DNA of 59,058 nt. Origin: CAZKRL01 sp964555295 (lineage in GTDB: Bacteria; Bacteroidota; Bacteroidia; Flavobacteriales_D; Sanyastnellaceae). Position 1 is the first letter of the stretch. The number at the start of each line of letters is the position of its first letter. Position numbers and translations under genes: made by a program. The DNA lies in NCBI GenBank assembly GCA_964555295.1, contig CAZKRL010000015.1, forward strand, positions 1 to 59,058, read 5' to 3'. Positions 18,449 through 26,693 of this stretch are shown in pieces. The notes beneath the pieces are model-generated. The model saw nothing but the letters and a program-made list of their open reading frames with translations. It was not told where the DNA came from and searched no databases.

Positions 18449-18984
18449 GTGTTTTCAAGTTTGTTTTCAAAATGGTCCTCGTTCTTAAATCCTTGGATTT
18501 AATTTCCCAGAATCATGACGTATGCAGAATTTCAGACAAAACAAAGGATTTTATGGGTAGTGGTCTTCTTCCTCTGAAATATGACGTTATAGCTGATGAG
18601 GTCAACGTCTATTCTAATTATACAGATAGTTTGCTTTTCGATGTAGTGTTTGACGACTACAATTGGTCCTGTGGCGAAAATATTAAGATTGAATTGTTTG
18701 ACAGAGATAATAAATTGGTATACAGCGATAAAAAGAGCAGGGAACAATTAAAAAACATCTATCTCTCGTCGTTCAAGCGAAATAAGGATTTGTTAATTAT
18801 ACGCCTAGACTTTCATCCGGACGAATACAGGCGAATAATTTTCAACCCGGACGATGAACAGTCTTACAAGTTAAAAATATATGCATCGTTAGATGGTAGG
18901 GATGAATGGATCCTGCTATTTGGTGACTCGGAATTCGATAAACGCTTTCTTTTTTTTACCCCAATGTATGCGGAAGGTAATTAA
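18445..18984 (+). CDS. Hypothetical exported protein
   Basis: A 179-residue protein coupled to the TSP3-repeat gene by an ATGA overlap. The N-terminus (MSVFKFVFKMVLVLKSLDLI) is a weak signal peptide. The body appears beta-rich, with Asp- and Tyr-containing strands (SLLFDVVFDDYNWSCG, LLIIRLDFHPDEYR, LKIYASLDGRDEW), like a C2- or Ig-like sandwich. No family is recognised. It overlaps the start of the frameshifted lipoprotein downstream by about 17 bases, and probably acts in the periplasm with the neighbouring products. Confidence 0.55.
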   Translation: MSVFKFVFKMVLVLKSLDLISQNHDVCRISDKTKDFMGSGLLPLKYDVIADEVNVYSNYTDSLLFDVVFDDYNWSCGENIKIELFDRDNKLVYSDKKSREQLKNIYLSSFKRNKDLLIIRLDFHPDEYRRIIFNPDDEQSYKLKIYASLDGRDEWILLFGDSEFDKRFLFFTPMYAEGN

Positions 18985-19378
18985 GAAAAACTTTTTTTAT
19001 TCTTGTCATCGTTTTGGCAGGTTGCAACAAGCACAATCCTTGGAATATGGAAACACTTCCAAAGCTTGGCAATGTTCAGTTGGTGGGGGAGGATCTTCAG
19101 GGTATTCGCGTACGCGTTGATTTTGAAACCGATGGCCTTACTTATCATTGAAGGTCGTGGTTTTTGTTGGTCGTACGAACATACAGAACCTAACATCGAA
19201 GATGATAACGTATTGTTGGGACCGGGGAATGAGTCTTTTTCAGCTTCGATTCAGCGAGATTCGGCAGCTACACTGTACATTAGGGCATTTACGAATAACG
19301 AAGTAGGGTGGAACTACTTGAAGCCTTCAAACCCATTTAAATCCTCTCTTATAATTATTTTAAATCATACCTTAAATA
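18968..19378 (+). pseudogene. Lipoprotein with FN3-like domain, broken by two frameshifts
   Basis: Three frames join into one sensible protein. An ATG at 18968 opens MRKVIKKNFF. Skipping one T of the T7 run at 18992-18998 continues as ILVIVLAGCNKHNPW, a textbook lipoprotein signal with Cys in the lipobox LAGC. That frame runs through VQLVGEDLQGIRVRV to a stop at 19149. Skipping one base near 19140 continues as LIIEGRGFCWSYEHTEP and ends with AATLYIRAFTNNEVG. The GRGFCWS...TLYIRAFTNN pattern matches the common Bacteroidota FN3/Ig-like surface domain (consensus rGvCWst ... TYYVRAYAtN). Both breaks are extra bases. The C-terminal end is uncertain. It is either a decayed lipoprotein of the operon or the product of assembly indels. 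Confidence 0.6.
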
Positions 19379-20122
19379 ATGGAGTCATCTGGTATATTAA
19401 AATATTTATTTCTATTTTTAATGGTACTGATTTGCGTTCTGTTGATTGCCGCATTCTATACAGTCTGGCCAGATTATTTTCAAGTAGAAGAGACTGCCGA
19501 TGACCTAATAAATCCAACCATTGAGCTTACTGCGACCATACCAACCACCGAGATGTTGTGTAATACCCAGTATCCCTTTTCTGCTTACCGTTTTTCCAAT
19601 GATGACAAAATTGTTGACTATGACAAGCACGTAAAATCTATAGGCGTTACTCCGGTGAAAGATTACGAGTCGATGCTTTCTTTGATTGGAAAGAAAAAAA
19701 TTGTTCCTGTTTTAACAAACCATTATGGTTACGGATTAGCCTTGAAAGATGATAATATGAGGTATCTTATTCCGCGAGCTCGCAAATTACTATATGATAT
19801 AGCTGAATCATTTAAATGCAGAATTAGCGCAACAGATTTATGGCATGTTCGATTAAAAGTTACCTCTATATTCCGTACCGCAGGAAATAATCCCAAGAAT
19901 AGCAGCAAGAATTCACCACATAAAAGAGGGTGCGCCTTCGATATTTCCTACATATCCTACCTTGATAAGGATGGCAATGAGCTGTATTTATCACAATGTC
20001 AGCTTCAATTTCTAGAAAACGAACTTGCTGCAACAGTAGAGGAGTTGAAGACCGAAGGGCGGCTTTTCAAAACCCGAGAAATTGGATCTACAAGTAAGTG
20101 CTTTCATATAGTGGTGGAATAA
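19379..20122 (+). CDS. Membrane-anchored DD-peptidase-fold protein (DUF5715/M15-like)
   Basis: A 247-residue protein with an N-terminal membrane helix (about 8-28). The C-terminal half carries the zinc-site layout of the Hedgehog/D-Ala-D-Ala peptidase fold: LKVTSIFRT, then SPHKRGCAFDISY (His and Asp ligand positions) and a final KCFHIVVE (second His). The upstream part GVTPVKDYESMLSLIG and NHYGYGLALKDDNMRYLIPRA is typical of the DUF5715 family as I know it. These proteins are thought to act on or bind peptidoglycan, and this one would face the periplasm. It is the last gene of the long operon and suggests that the system reaches the cell wall. Activity is inferred from conserved ligand positions only. 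Confidence 0.7.
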   Translation: MESSGILKYLFLFLMVLICVLLIAAFYTVWPDYFQVEETADDLINPTIELTATIPTTEMLCNTQYPFSAYRFSNDDKIVDYDKHVKSIGVTPVKDYESMLSLIGKKKIVPVLTNHYGYGLALKDDNMRYLIPRARKLLYDIAESFKCRISATDLWHVRLKVTSIFRTAGNNPKNSSKNSPHKRGCAFDISYISYLDKDGNELYLSQCQLQFLENELAATVEELKTEGRLFKTREIGSTSKCFHIVVE

Positions 20123-20337
20123 CTTGTGTTCCAATTGACGCGTTACAGAAGTAATTGGACAAAACGTCAGGCCTTGAATACACCTATTGTAGCATCCCTT
20201 TCTGCAACTTTTGAAGTTCGATTACTTAACGACGGGCGTGGGCGTTCTTGGCATATGCAATCAATTGATCTCGCCTTTCAAAGTCAGTCAGGTCGCTGGA
20301 TAAAAACAAAGGTTCCCAAGCTTAGTAAAACTTCACC

Positions 20338-20345
20338 TAACTTTG
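20338..20345 (+). promoter_or_regulatory. Candidate -7 element upstream of the TPR lipoprotein
   Basis: TAACTTTG is a perfect match to the Bacteroidota TAnnTTTG -7 box and lies 43 bases ahead of the ATG at 20389. The matching TTG is not at the ideal distance; a TTC about 22 bases upstream is the nearest. The 266-base stretch before it (20123-20388) holds no convincing gene, so a promoter here is reasonable. Confidence 0.3.
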
Positions 20346-20388
20346 CCCATAACACCTCAATGCCATTTCCATCCCAACAATCACCCCT

Positions 20389-21315
20389 ATGAAAAAAATC
20401 ATTTTTTCCTCAGCAATTTCATTAATACTAATTTCTTGCTTTGATAACTCGAAGGAATTAGCTTTAGAAGCGGACAACCTCTATGATGCTGGAAAGTACA
20501 GTGAAGCTATTGAAATTCTCAATGTTATTATTCAAAAGCATCCTGAAGATACGAGCTCATACTTCCTTCGAGGGAAATCCTATTTTAACCTCGGCAATTT
20601 TGCAACTGCAAAAAATGATTTTTCTGAGGTTATTAAATTAAATTCAAACGCGATTAACTCATATTTCTTCAAAGCATCATGCGAAACGTCAGAACAAAAT
20701 CATGCTCAGGCAATCGAGGATATTACGACATTTCTTTCGCAAAAGGAAAAAGCAGAAAGTAGAACGGGCCTGATTGACGACACAAATGCTTATCTATTGC
20801 GCGGTTTATCTTTCTATTATTTAGAAAACTATGCTCGTGCCAAGAATGATCTAACCAGTTACTCATTTCTCGGAGGTAAAGACCCTAAAGCGTATTTGTG
20901 CCTCGGATACATGGACATAAAGAGTGGCGCTAAGAAAGACGGCTATACATATCTTCAAAGGGCCTCATCTCTTGGCAATAAGGAGGCCGAATCTTATATA
21001 GTGAATAATCAAGAGGAAGCAAACATATACCTGCCTAAAAAACCAGACTCAGGCCAAACACATAATTCTAGCAATAATAGAGTTTCATTTTCGGACGCAA
21101 GGTCATTAGTAGATAGAAATATAGGTCGTGCTGGCGGATCAATAATCGACTCCTTCACAAGCAAAGCATTCGGCCCAAGCATATATACATTTCTCGTGAC
21201 GTATAAAGACCATTATTGTACAATGGCGGTTTCAGAATTGCAATTGCGGGTGATGGCCACAAACTGTAATGGCAATGCCCTAGATAGCTTCTATGAAGCA
21301 AAAAAATTAAATTGA
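20389..21315 (+). CDS. TPR-repeat lipoprotein
   Basis: A 308-residue lipoprotein: signal peptide with lipobox LISC (Cys17), followed by tetratricopeptide repeats through about residue 200. The repeat signature is clear in ALEADNLYDAGKYSEAIEIL, YFLRGKSYFNLGNFATAKND and YLLRGLSFYYLENYARAKND. TPR lipoproteins scaffold protein complexes at the envelope. A polar linker rich in Asn and Ser leads to an extra C-terminal domain of about 80 residues with two Cys. It lies 266 bases after the Srf-like operon with its own candidate promoter, so membership is uncertain. Confidence 0.75.
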   Translation: MKKIIFSSAISLILISCFDNSKELALEADNLYDAGKYSEAIEILNVIIQKHPEDTSSYFLRGKSYFNLGNFATAKNDFSEVIKLNSNAINSYFFKASCETSEQNHAQAIEDITTFLSQKEKAESRTGLIDDTNAYLLRGLSFYYLENYARAKNDLTSYSFLGGKDPKAYLCLGYMDIKSGAKKDGYTYLQRASSLGNKEAESYIVNNQEEANIYLPKKPDSGQTHNSSNNRVSFSDARSLVDRNIGRAGGSIIDSFTSKAFGPSIYTFLVTYKDHYCTMAVSELQLRVMATNCNGNALDSFYEAKKLN

Positions 21316-21506
21316 GCGAGCAATCCCGAATGATTAATCATGCCATCTGGCACTTATAAAACAAGGTGATTCATAGATGTTATCCATACTTACAAGTCAG
21401 GCAGTATTTTACAGCGAATTTTCATAACCAATAGACCGCAGCCATAACTTGCTGCACATTTGCAAAATACAATCATCCCAAAAATCCATTAAAACAAAAC
21501 ATCCTT

Positions 21507-21947
21507 ATGCGATACCTCTGCATTATACTCATCTTTATGGCTGTTCAGTCCAACGGCCAAAGCTTAAAAAACTTTCAAAAGAAAAACGACAGCAACGCTA
21601 AAGAAAGAACAGATATGCTAGACCTACTTCGAAATGATATAAAAAATCACATCGAACAAGACGTAGTATTCGTTGTAGATCACTTCCTGGTTTACGGGAA
21701 TTACGCGTGGTTAGAAGCCAAGGTTCAGAGGAAGGATGGGAAACCCGTCGTATTAAAAGAAGAATGGCTGGAATGCTGCCATGTTGAAGCTCTTTTCAAG
21801 AAAGTAAATTCATCTTGGGTATTAAAATTACACGGTGCATTTTCTTCGGACGTCTGGTACAGCTGTATTTTACCTGACTATCCCGATGCCAACCGACAAA
21901 TCTTCACACAACAAGTTATCGACGCGAATGAGAATTGTGGAAATTAA
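21507..21947 (+). CDS. Small secreted hypothetical protein
   Basis: A 146-residue protein with a signal peptide (MRYLCIILIFMAVQSNGQ). The mature part has FVVDHFLVYGNYAWLEAKVQ and FKKVNSSWVLKLHGAFSSD, a pattern seen in small periplasmic proteins with a cystatin- or SnoaL-like curved sheet, in which a strand says how the protein is held or measured. I cannot name a family. Cys pair ECC near residue 90. It stands alone, 190 bases after the TPR gene and 276 before the next, both stretches A+T-rich and without further features. Confidence 0.55.
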   Translation: MRYLCIILIFMAVQSNGQSLKNFQKKNDSNAKERTDMLDLLRNDIKNHIEQDVVFVVDHFLVYGNYAWLEAKVQRKDGKPVVLKEEWLECCHVEALFKKVNSSWVLKLHGAFSSDVWYSCILPDYPDANRQIFTQQVIDANENCGN

Positions 21948-22223
21948 TTAATCGCATCATTTTTGGCGCTAGCCAAACAACATCAGAAATGCATTTGTGC
22001 AACGTATGTTTTTATCACTTTTTTAAGATAGATTAATCTGTACTTCTTGGATAAAAATCTATACCTTATAACATAACCTATGAATAATTCAAATAACCTA
22101 TTTCTAACTCTTCTATTTCACAGCAAAATTCGCTTTGTATATAACCTTCAATATTTTAATTAAAATTCAAAAATTCAGTTCCTCGCAAATAAAATATATA
22201 CCATAAATAAAATTCAATATTCT

Positions 22224-22757
22224 ATGAAAAAGGCAACAATCAAATTAGCCGTATTATTATCTGGGCTATTAACATTCGGCTGCGAATCGAGTACAACAAC
22301 ATCGTTGGAAACGAAAACAGAAGAAACAAAGAAAACCCCTGTAGCAACAGACACTTTAGTTAAAACACCTGAATCTGAAACAGAGAATGACAAGAAACCC
22401 GAGAACGAAACGAAACAAGAAATAATCAGCCAAGATCCAAAAAAGCTTCTCGCAGAAATCAAAAAAAAGAGATTAACCCCCATATTTCATGGAATGGGAA
22501 CAGAACCATTTTGGGACCTTTATATTTTAGAGAAGTCAGTGGTCCTAGACAATCAATCTCTTGAAGAGCAACAATATTGGGAATTGCAACAACCATTTGA
22601 CAAAGGCAAGACTACCCAAAAACTTTACCTCATAAATGCGAAAGGGAAAAAAGCAACCCTTTTAATTACGAAAGAAGAGTGTGATGACGGAATGTCAGAG
22701 ACAAAATTCAAATACTCAGTTAATTTCGACGGATTGATAGGGTGCGGTAAAATATGA
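22224..22757 (+). CDS. Lipoprotein with COG3650-like domain
   Basis: A 177-residue lipoprotein: lipobox LTFGCES with Cys20, then a low-complexity Thr/Glu/Lys linker of about 55 residues, then a compact domain of about 100 residues. The motif HGMGTEPFWDLYI matches the G-(N/T)-EPFW signature of small envelope proteins of the COG3650/MliC-like type. Two Cys at the end (EECDDG, LIGCGKI) may form a disulfide. Function unknown. The flexible linker suits an outer-membrane lipoprotein that reaches into the periplasm. Confidence 0.65.
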   Translation: MKKATIKLAVLLSGLLTFGCESSTTTSLETKTEETKKTPVATDTLVKTPESETENDKKPENETKQEIISQDPKKLLAEIKKKRLTPIFHGMGTEPFWDLYILEKSVVLDNQSLEEQQYWELQQPFDKGKTTQKLYLINAKGKKATLLITKEECDDGMSETKFKYSVNFDGLIGCGKI

Positions 22758-22902
22758 GAAAAGTAAGCGTCTCATAGCACATAATTCCAAAAGCAAAGAA
22801 TGATTTCCTGAATATATTAATAGCGACCATATAAGCATTTTCGCCACCATCCTTATTACCGATAATCATGTTTTTCAGCCACCTGATTATTGGTTCAATC
22901 AC
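22720..22902 (-). CDS. Possible small membrane protein
   Basis: An open frame of 60 residues starting 50 bases after the ABC permease gene on the same strand. The N-terminus is amphipathic (MIEPIIRWLKNMIIGNKDGG) and is followed by a hydrophobic stretch (SFFAFGIMCYETLTFLIFY). It overlaps the end of the opposite-strand lipoprotein gene by 38 bases. It could be a real small subunit of the neighbouring ABC system or a chance frame. No family is recognised. Confidence 0.25.
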   Translation of the reverse strand: MIEPIIRWLKNMIIGNKDGGENAYMVAINIFRKSFFAFGIMCYETLTFLIFYRTLSIRRN

Positions 22903-22952
22903 TGTTCACGACGTCTAATTTTTTCTAAAAGAAAAAGAGAATTAAACGCCGT

Positions 22953-24188
22953 TCAATAATAATATTTCTTGGGTAACGCTATACTATATATTTCACGACG
23001 TATCTGAAGGTAAAATAAAATTAATAATACAACCACAAAGCATAGAACTACTATAACAGGATATACGCCAATAGTATCCGATATCTCAAAGTTATACGTA
23101 GACAACAATTCAGATAATAAAATTTGCAGCCATACCAAACCGAACAGAGCAATAGTCAAAACCGAAAACAGCAGCGCAATAACGCTCAATAAATAATTCA
23201 TAACCAGCTTATGATGACTGTATCCGAGCCGAAGTAATGAGTCAATATCCTCCTTAGATCTGTATATAATAAGATTATAATAAAGAACAAATCCAGTGAA
23301 CGCATTTAGCGTTATTACACAACCCACGGCGAAAAGGATAGAAAGAATAATGTATAATAATGAAACGAATTTTGCATTGCGCAATAACTCCTCATTGGTT
23401 TCATAGTTGCCTTCAACTATAAACTTATGAAATTCGGCAAGATTTTCCGGCTTGACCTCGGTAATAACTCTATAAACCCTACTCTCATTTTCCATTACAT
23501 CTGCACCGAAACGACTGTTGGCAAAATGGATAAAACTCATAGGCACAACGAGCGACGTGATTCGATTACTAAATCCAACGATTTTCGCTTTAAATACCGC
23601 GTGATCATTTCTACCCCGAACATCAATATTGAAACCGAAAAATTTTATTGTGCTTTTCGATAGTTGTGGCAAACCACGGGCAGGCGCGTAAGTAAAGTTA
23701 TAGAGATTTATAAAATCAGAAGGTAGAATAATTGGGATTTCTGAGTCTGCCTCGTCCCAATTCCATTCATCCAATTCAATATCAATAAATTCATCCTTAA
23801 CACTCTCCAGAAACAGATCCGTTTTTAGACTGATGGTTTGCCCCATATCTTTAAACTCAAGATATGCTTGAGCTTCAAATTCATTCCCTTCGAATGGAGA
23901 AAAACGGTTTATTGACGGGTGTTTAGATATTTCCTCCAATTCCCTATCTGTAAAGGAAGAGTTATCTTTACTCATGGACCCAAACAAGCTAATTCTCTTG
24001 TTCAATACCATGTATTGAGAACCAATTCCTTGTGTTGAGCCTTCGAAAATAGCGTTATAATTCAGTACGCTTTGGGCTGAAACCATAATCAGAAAAAAGC
24101 CGATCCAACAACCAAATAGCGCCAGCACAATTTGAGATAATTTATGATTACCCCTAATTACTTTTTTTATCTGTTGCTCGCCCCTCAC
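22953..24188 (-). CDS. FtsX-type ABC transporter permease
   Basis: A 411-residue membrane protein with the FtsX/MacB/LolCE layout: one helix near the N-terminus (about 18-40), a long periplasmic domain (40-270), and three C-terminal helices (about 272-300, 325-350, 370-395). Such permeases use mechanotransmission rather than classical transport, for example in lipoprotein release or wall hydrolase control. It begins 8 bases after the ATPase gene and is the last well-supported gene of a three-gene unit. A second permease is absent, so it probably works as a homodimer. The substrate cannot be told. Confidence 0.75.
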   Translation of the reverse strand: MRGEQQIKKVIRGNHKLSQIVLALFGCWIGFFLIMVSAQSVLNYNAIFEGSTQGIGSQYMVLNKRISLFGSMSKDNSSFTDRELEEISKHPSINRFSPFEGNEFEAQAYLEFKDMGQTISLKTDLFLESVKDEFIDIELDEWNWDEADSEIPIILPSDFINLYNFTYAPARGLPQLSKSTIKFFGFNIDVRGRNDHAVFKAKIVGFSNRITSLVVPMSFIHFANSRFGADVMENESRVYRVITEVKPENLAEFHKFIVEGNYETNEELLRNAKFVSLLYIILSILFAVGCVITLNAFTGFVLYYNLIIYRSKEDIDSLLRLGYSHHKLVMNYLLSVIALLFSVLTIALFGLVWLQILLSELLSTYNFEISDTIGVYPVIVVLCFVVVLLILFYLQIRREIYSIALPKKYYY

Positions 24189-24196
24189 TTCAATTA

Positions 24197-24880
24197 TTAT
24201 AATTGATATATTCTATCCGCATTAATAAAATCATAAGGATCAAGACACGCAACTATTATTCCTGCATGCCTTAATTGGGCTTGCTTAAGAATCAAATCCC
24301 AAGCCGCGGAAGCATTTTCCTTATCTAGATGACTAAATGGCTCATCCAAGATAAGCCACTTGAAATTTCTCGTAATAGCGCGAAGGATAGCAACTCGCTG
24401 CATTTGTCCAAAAGATAATTTTCCCGCCTCTTTGTCGAGATGTTCGCGAATCGCCAATTTCTCCGCCATATCATCAAGCGTTACAGAATCAACCATTGAA
24501 TCTGATATTTCTTGAGAAAGTTGAATGTTTTGCCTTGCAGTTAATTTTCTGAATAGTCTCAAATCCTGATACACCATACTAATCACCGTACTCCTCAAAG
24601 AGCCCCATTGAGCTGAAGTAAAAACGCGTGTATTCGCACCATTATATAAAATTTCTCCTGCATAATCTCCTCGAAGGCCGGAAAGGAAGGACAGCAAACT
24701 TGATTTTCCGGACCCGCTTGACGCTATTATTTTTATCGTTTCTGGAGTGTCAAAAGCCACACAATTAGACCAGATTGATCTCTCCTTTGGCATAAAATCA
24801 AAGGAGACTGGATGAATATTTACAAGAGTTATCTTCAATCCATTCGCAGAAGAACTAGTTCGCAATTCTATATGCCTCAT
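24197..24880 (-). CDS. ABC transporter ATP-binding protein
   Basis: A 227-residue ATPase. Walker A is ASSGSGKS at 53-60, with Ala replacing the usual first Gly. The signature is LSFGQMQRV in place of LSGGQ, and Walker B is WLILDEPFSHLD. A Q-loop region (MVYQDLRLF) is also seen. It pairs with the adjacent FtsX-type permease, making a LolD/MacB-like machine. The start overlaps the end of the DUF4836-like gene by 26 bases, indicating coupling. The small deviations in two motifs are compatible with activity. Confidence 0.8.
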   Translation of the reverse strand: MRHIELRTSSSANGLKITLVNIHPVSFDFMPKERSIWSNCVAFDTPETIKIIASSGSGKSSLLSFLSGLRGDYAGEILYNGANTRVFTSAQWGSLRSTVISMVYQDLRLFRKLTARQNIQLSQEISDSMVDSVTLDDMAEKLAIREHLDKEAGKLSFGQMQRVAILRAITRNFKWLILDEPFSHLDKENASAAWDLILKQAQLRHAGIIVACLDPYDFINADRIYQL

Positions 24881-26495
24881 CCATTAATACAATAATCCTC
24901 TGCAGACCATTTTTTTTCTCCTCACTCATTTGAAGTACCAACTCTGTTACATTGTCTGATTGAGCAGTAAGTCGAATATGCTTGAAAGAAGACAAAACAC
25001 TACTTTTCAACTTCTCAAAAAGATCCATTTCACTCCCACCCATTGTGCTCTTGAGAATTTCTTCATATTTCCTATAATCCAAATCAACATATACAGCAAC
25101 GGGATTCGATTTTGCTATTGACGCTGCGGTTTGATCTTCAACAATTTTCCAATCATCATTATTCAACTTGGAAAGAACAGCGTTTCTATCATTGGACAAA
25201 TAGAAATCGTCCCCCTTAAGTACCATGTACATGGAAGGGCTATAACTCTCTTCATTCATAGAATAAACACCCTCGCTTTGTTTTACTGCATTGCTTTCCA
25301 AAAGCTTCAACAATATAGAGTTACACAAATTGCTATCATTGATTTTCGCCCAGAAATAAACTCCTGGATAATTAGTAGACACTAATCCATCGGAAAAAAA
25401 TTGCGGCTTCATTTGTTCAACAGATCCTGCGCATGAAAGACTCATTTTACCACTGAACATTTTCATTAGGCTCTCCCTGTCAGTACCTAACATCGCCGCC
25501 ACAGCATCCATCCTCATATTAAAATCATCCCTAGCAGATTCATCTTGTATTTCTGCAGCGTCCAACGTTACATCTATTAATTTATCTAAATGCATGTTCG
25601 CAGAAATAAAAGCGAATGGGTTAGATCCAGGTGATATGTTTTTAAGGTCCCCATCAGAAATCCCCTCATCCTTCAACACCTTCATAGGGTTAGAATCATC
25701 GGAAGAATAGGCCTTTATCGTGATAGCGTCATCAATAAAATCGAGCGACATAGCTTCCGGCAGATAAGAAAGCACCAACATTTCTGATTGCCGTTTGCCC
25801 GCTTTAGAAGATTTATTTTTCTTTATAAGATCAGACAACTCCGATTTATTCAAATACATCATAAAATCATTTCCCTGATCATTCATCCTTGTATAAGACG
25901 CATTAGTTAATATGGAATTTGCATTATCAAGCTCAACTAATTTATCGCGCACCTGCTGTAAGGAAATTTCATTTTGATCAATGTCAACAATCCACATGGC
26001 AATGTCGTCATTAAAGTAAAATTTAGAATATTCATCGTCGACAAGCACCTCGTAAAAACCTGCATCATCCAATTCCTTTACAGACCAATCATCAGACATA
26101 TCCATAACAAAGTTCTTGAAGTCAGTAGCATCTGTTATACCCAACAATAAGACGCCCACAGGTTCACTCTCTGATTGTTGATACAATGAATATACAGGCG
26201 CTGTTCTCAATTCAATACCGCATTTAAGAGGGTTCTGCATCAACTCCTTCATCTTATCCCTATCGGAAGAGTTCAGCTCATCCATGAATTCATTGTTAAA
26301 AATTCGCAGATCCTTGATTTCCTTCGTGTCGATTTTTTCACTGATTTGCACAACATTCAATTTCATTGTTAGAATGGCATCAGCAGGAACATAGCGTGAC
26401 AGGTCTTGCTTAGAAAAATAGGGCAGGAAATAATAGATAATACCCGCTATCGATATAAGAAAAACCAAAACAATGATTATACTCTTTTTCTTCAT
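24855..26495 (-). CDS. DUF4836-like anchored protein
   Basis: A 546-residue protein with an N-terminal membrane helix or signal anchor (SIIIVLVFLISIAGIIYYFL). The mature part starts SRYVPADAILTMKLN, the typical opening of Bacteroidota DUF4836-like proteins, in which two similar domains share a curved-sheet fold. The function of this family is unknown; many are lipoproteins. It is first in a unit with the ABC ATPase and permease and divergent from the lipoprotein gene at 26694. I infer that it feeds or regulates the ABC machine from the periplasmic side. Confidence 0.6.
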   Translation of the reverse strand: MKKKSIIIVLVFLISIAGIIYYFLPYFSKQDLSRYVPADAILTMKLNVVQISEKIDTKEIKDLRIFNNEFMDELNSSDRDKMKELMQNPLKCGIELRTAPVYSLYQQSESEPVGVLLLGITDATDFKNFVMDMSDDWSVKELDDAGFYEVLVDDEYSKFYFNDDIAMWIVDIDQNEISLQQVRDKLVELDNANSILTNASYTRMNDQGNDFMMYLNKSELSDLIKKNKSSKAGKRQSEMLVLSYLPEAMSLDFIDDAITIKAYSSDDSNPMKVLKDEGISDGDLKNISPGSNPFAFISANMHLDKLIDVTLDAAEIQDESARDDFNMRMDAVAAMLGTDRESLMKMFSGKMSLSCAGSVEQMKPQFFSDGLVSTNYPGVYFWAKINDSNLCNSILLKLLESNAVKQSEGVYSMNEESYSPSMYMVLKGDDFYLSNDRNAVLSKLNNDDWKIVEDQTAASIAKSNPVAVYVDLDYRKYEEILKSTMGGSEMDLFEKLKSSVLSSFKHIRLTAQSDNVTELVLQMSEEKKNGLQRIIVLMDEAYRIAN

Positions 26496-26693
26496 AGTTG
26501 AATATTTATAAAATCAATTTAGCTAAAAGATTTACTATCTCGGAGTTTAACTTGTTGTTTTTTATTTGCACCTCCCTTTGTAAAGACAATTATACAAATC
26601 CCTTCACTTTATTCATAATATTTTTTCATGCTATTATGTACATCAAACCTAAACCCAATAAATTCTTTCATACATTTCGTGCCAAATACGCTT

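Noticed and set aside
19003..19503. 166-residue frame read as one gene
   Set aside because: Its first 45 residues are an off-frame reading of the lipoprotein, and its end is an off-frame reading of the DUF5715-like gene; only the middle (GRGFCWS to FTNNEVG) is real and belongs to the frameshifted lipoprotein.
20126..20392. 88-residue frame between the DUF5715-like and TPR genes
   Set aside because: GTG start, no domain, composition unlike neighbouring genes, and a likely promoter lies inside it.
21948..22223. A+T-rich stretch examined for an origin, CRISPR or small RNA
   Set aside because: No repeats, no regular spacing and no stable hairpin with a T-run; probably ordinary spacer DNA.
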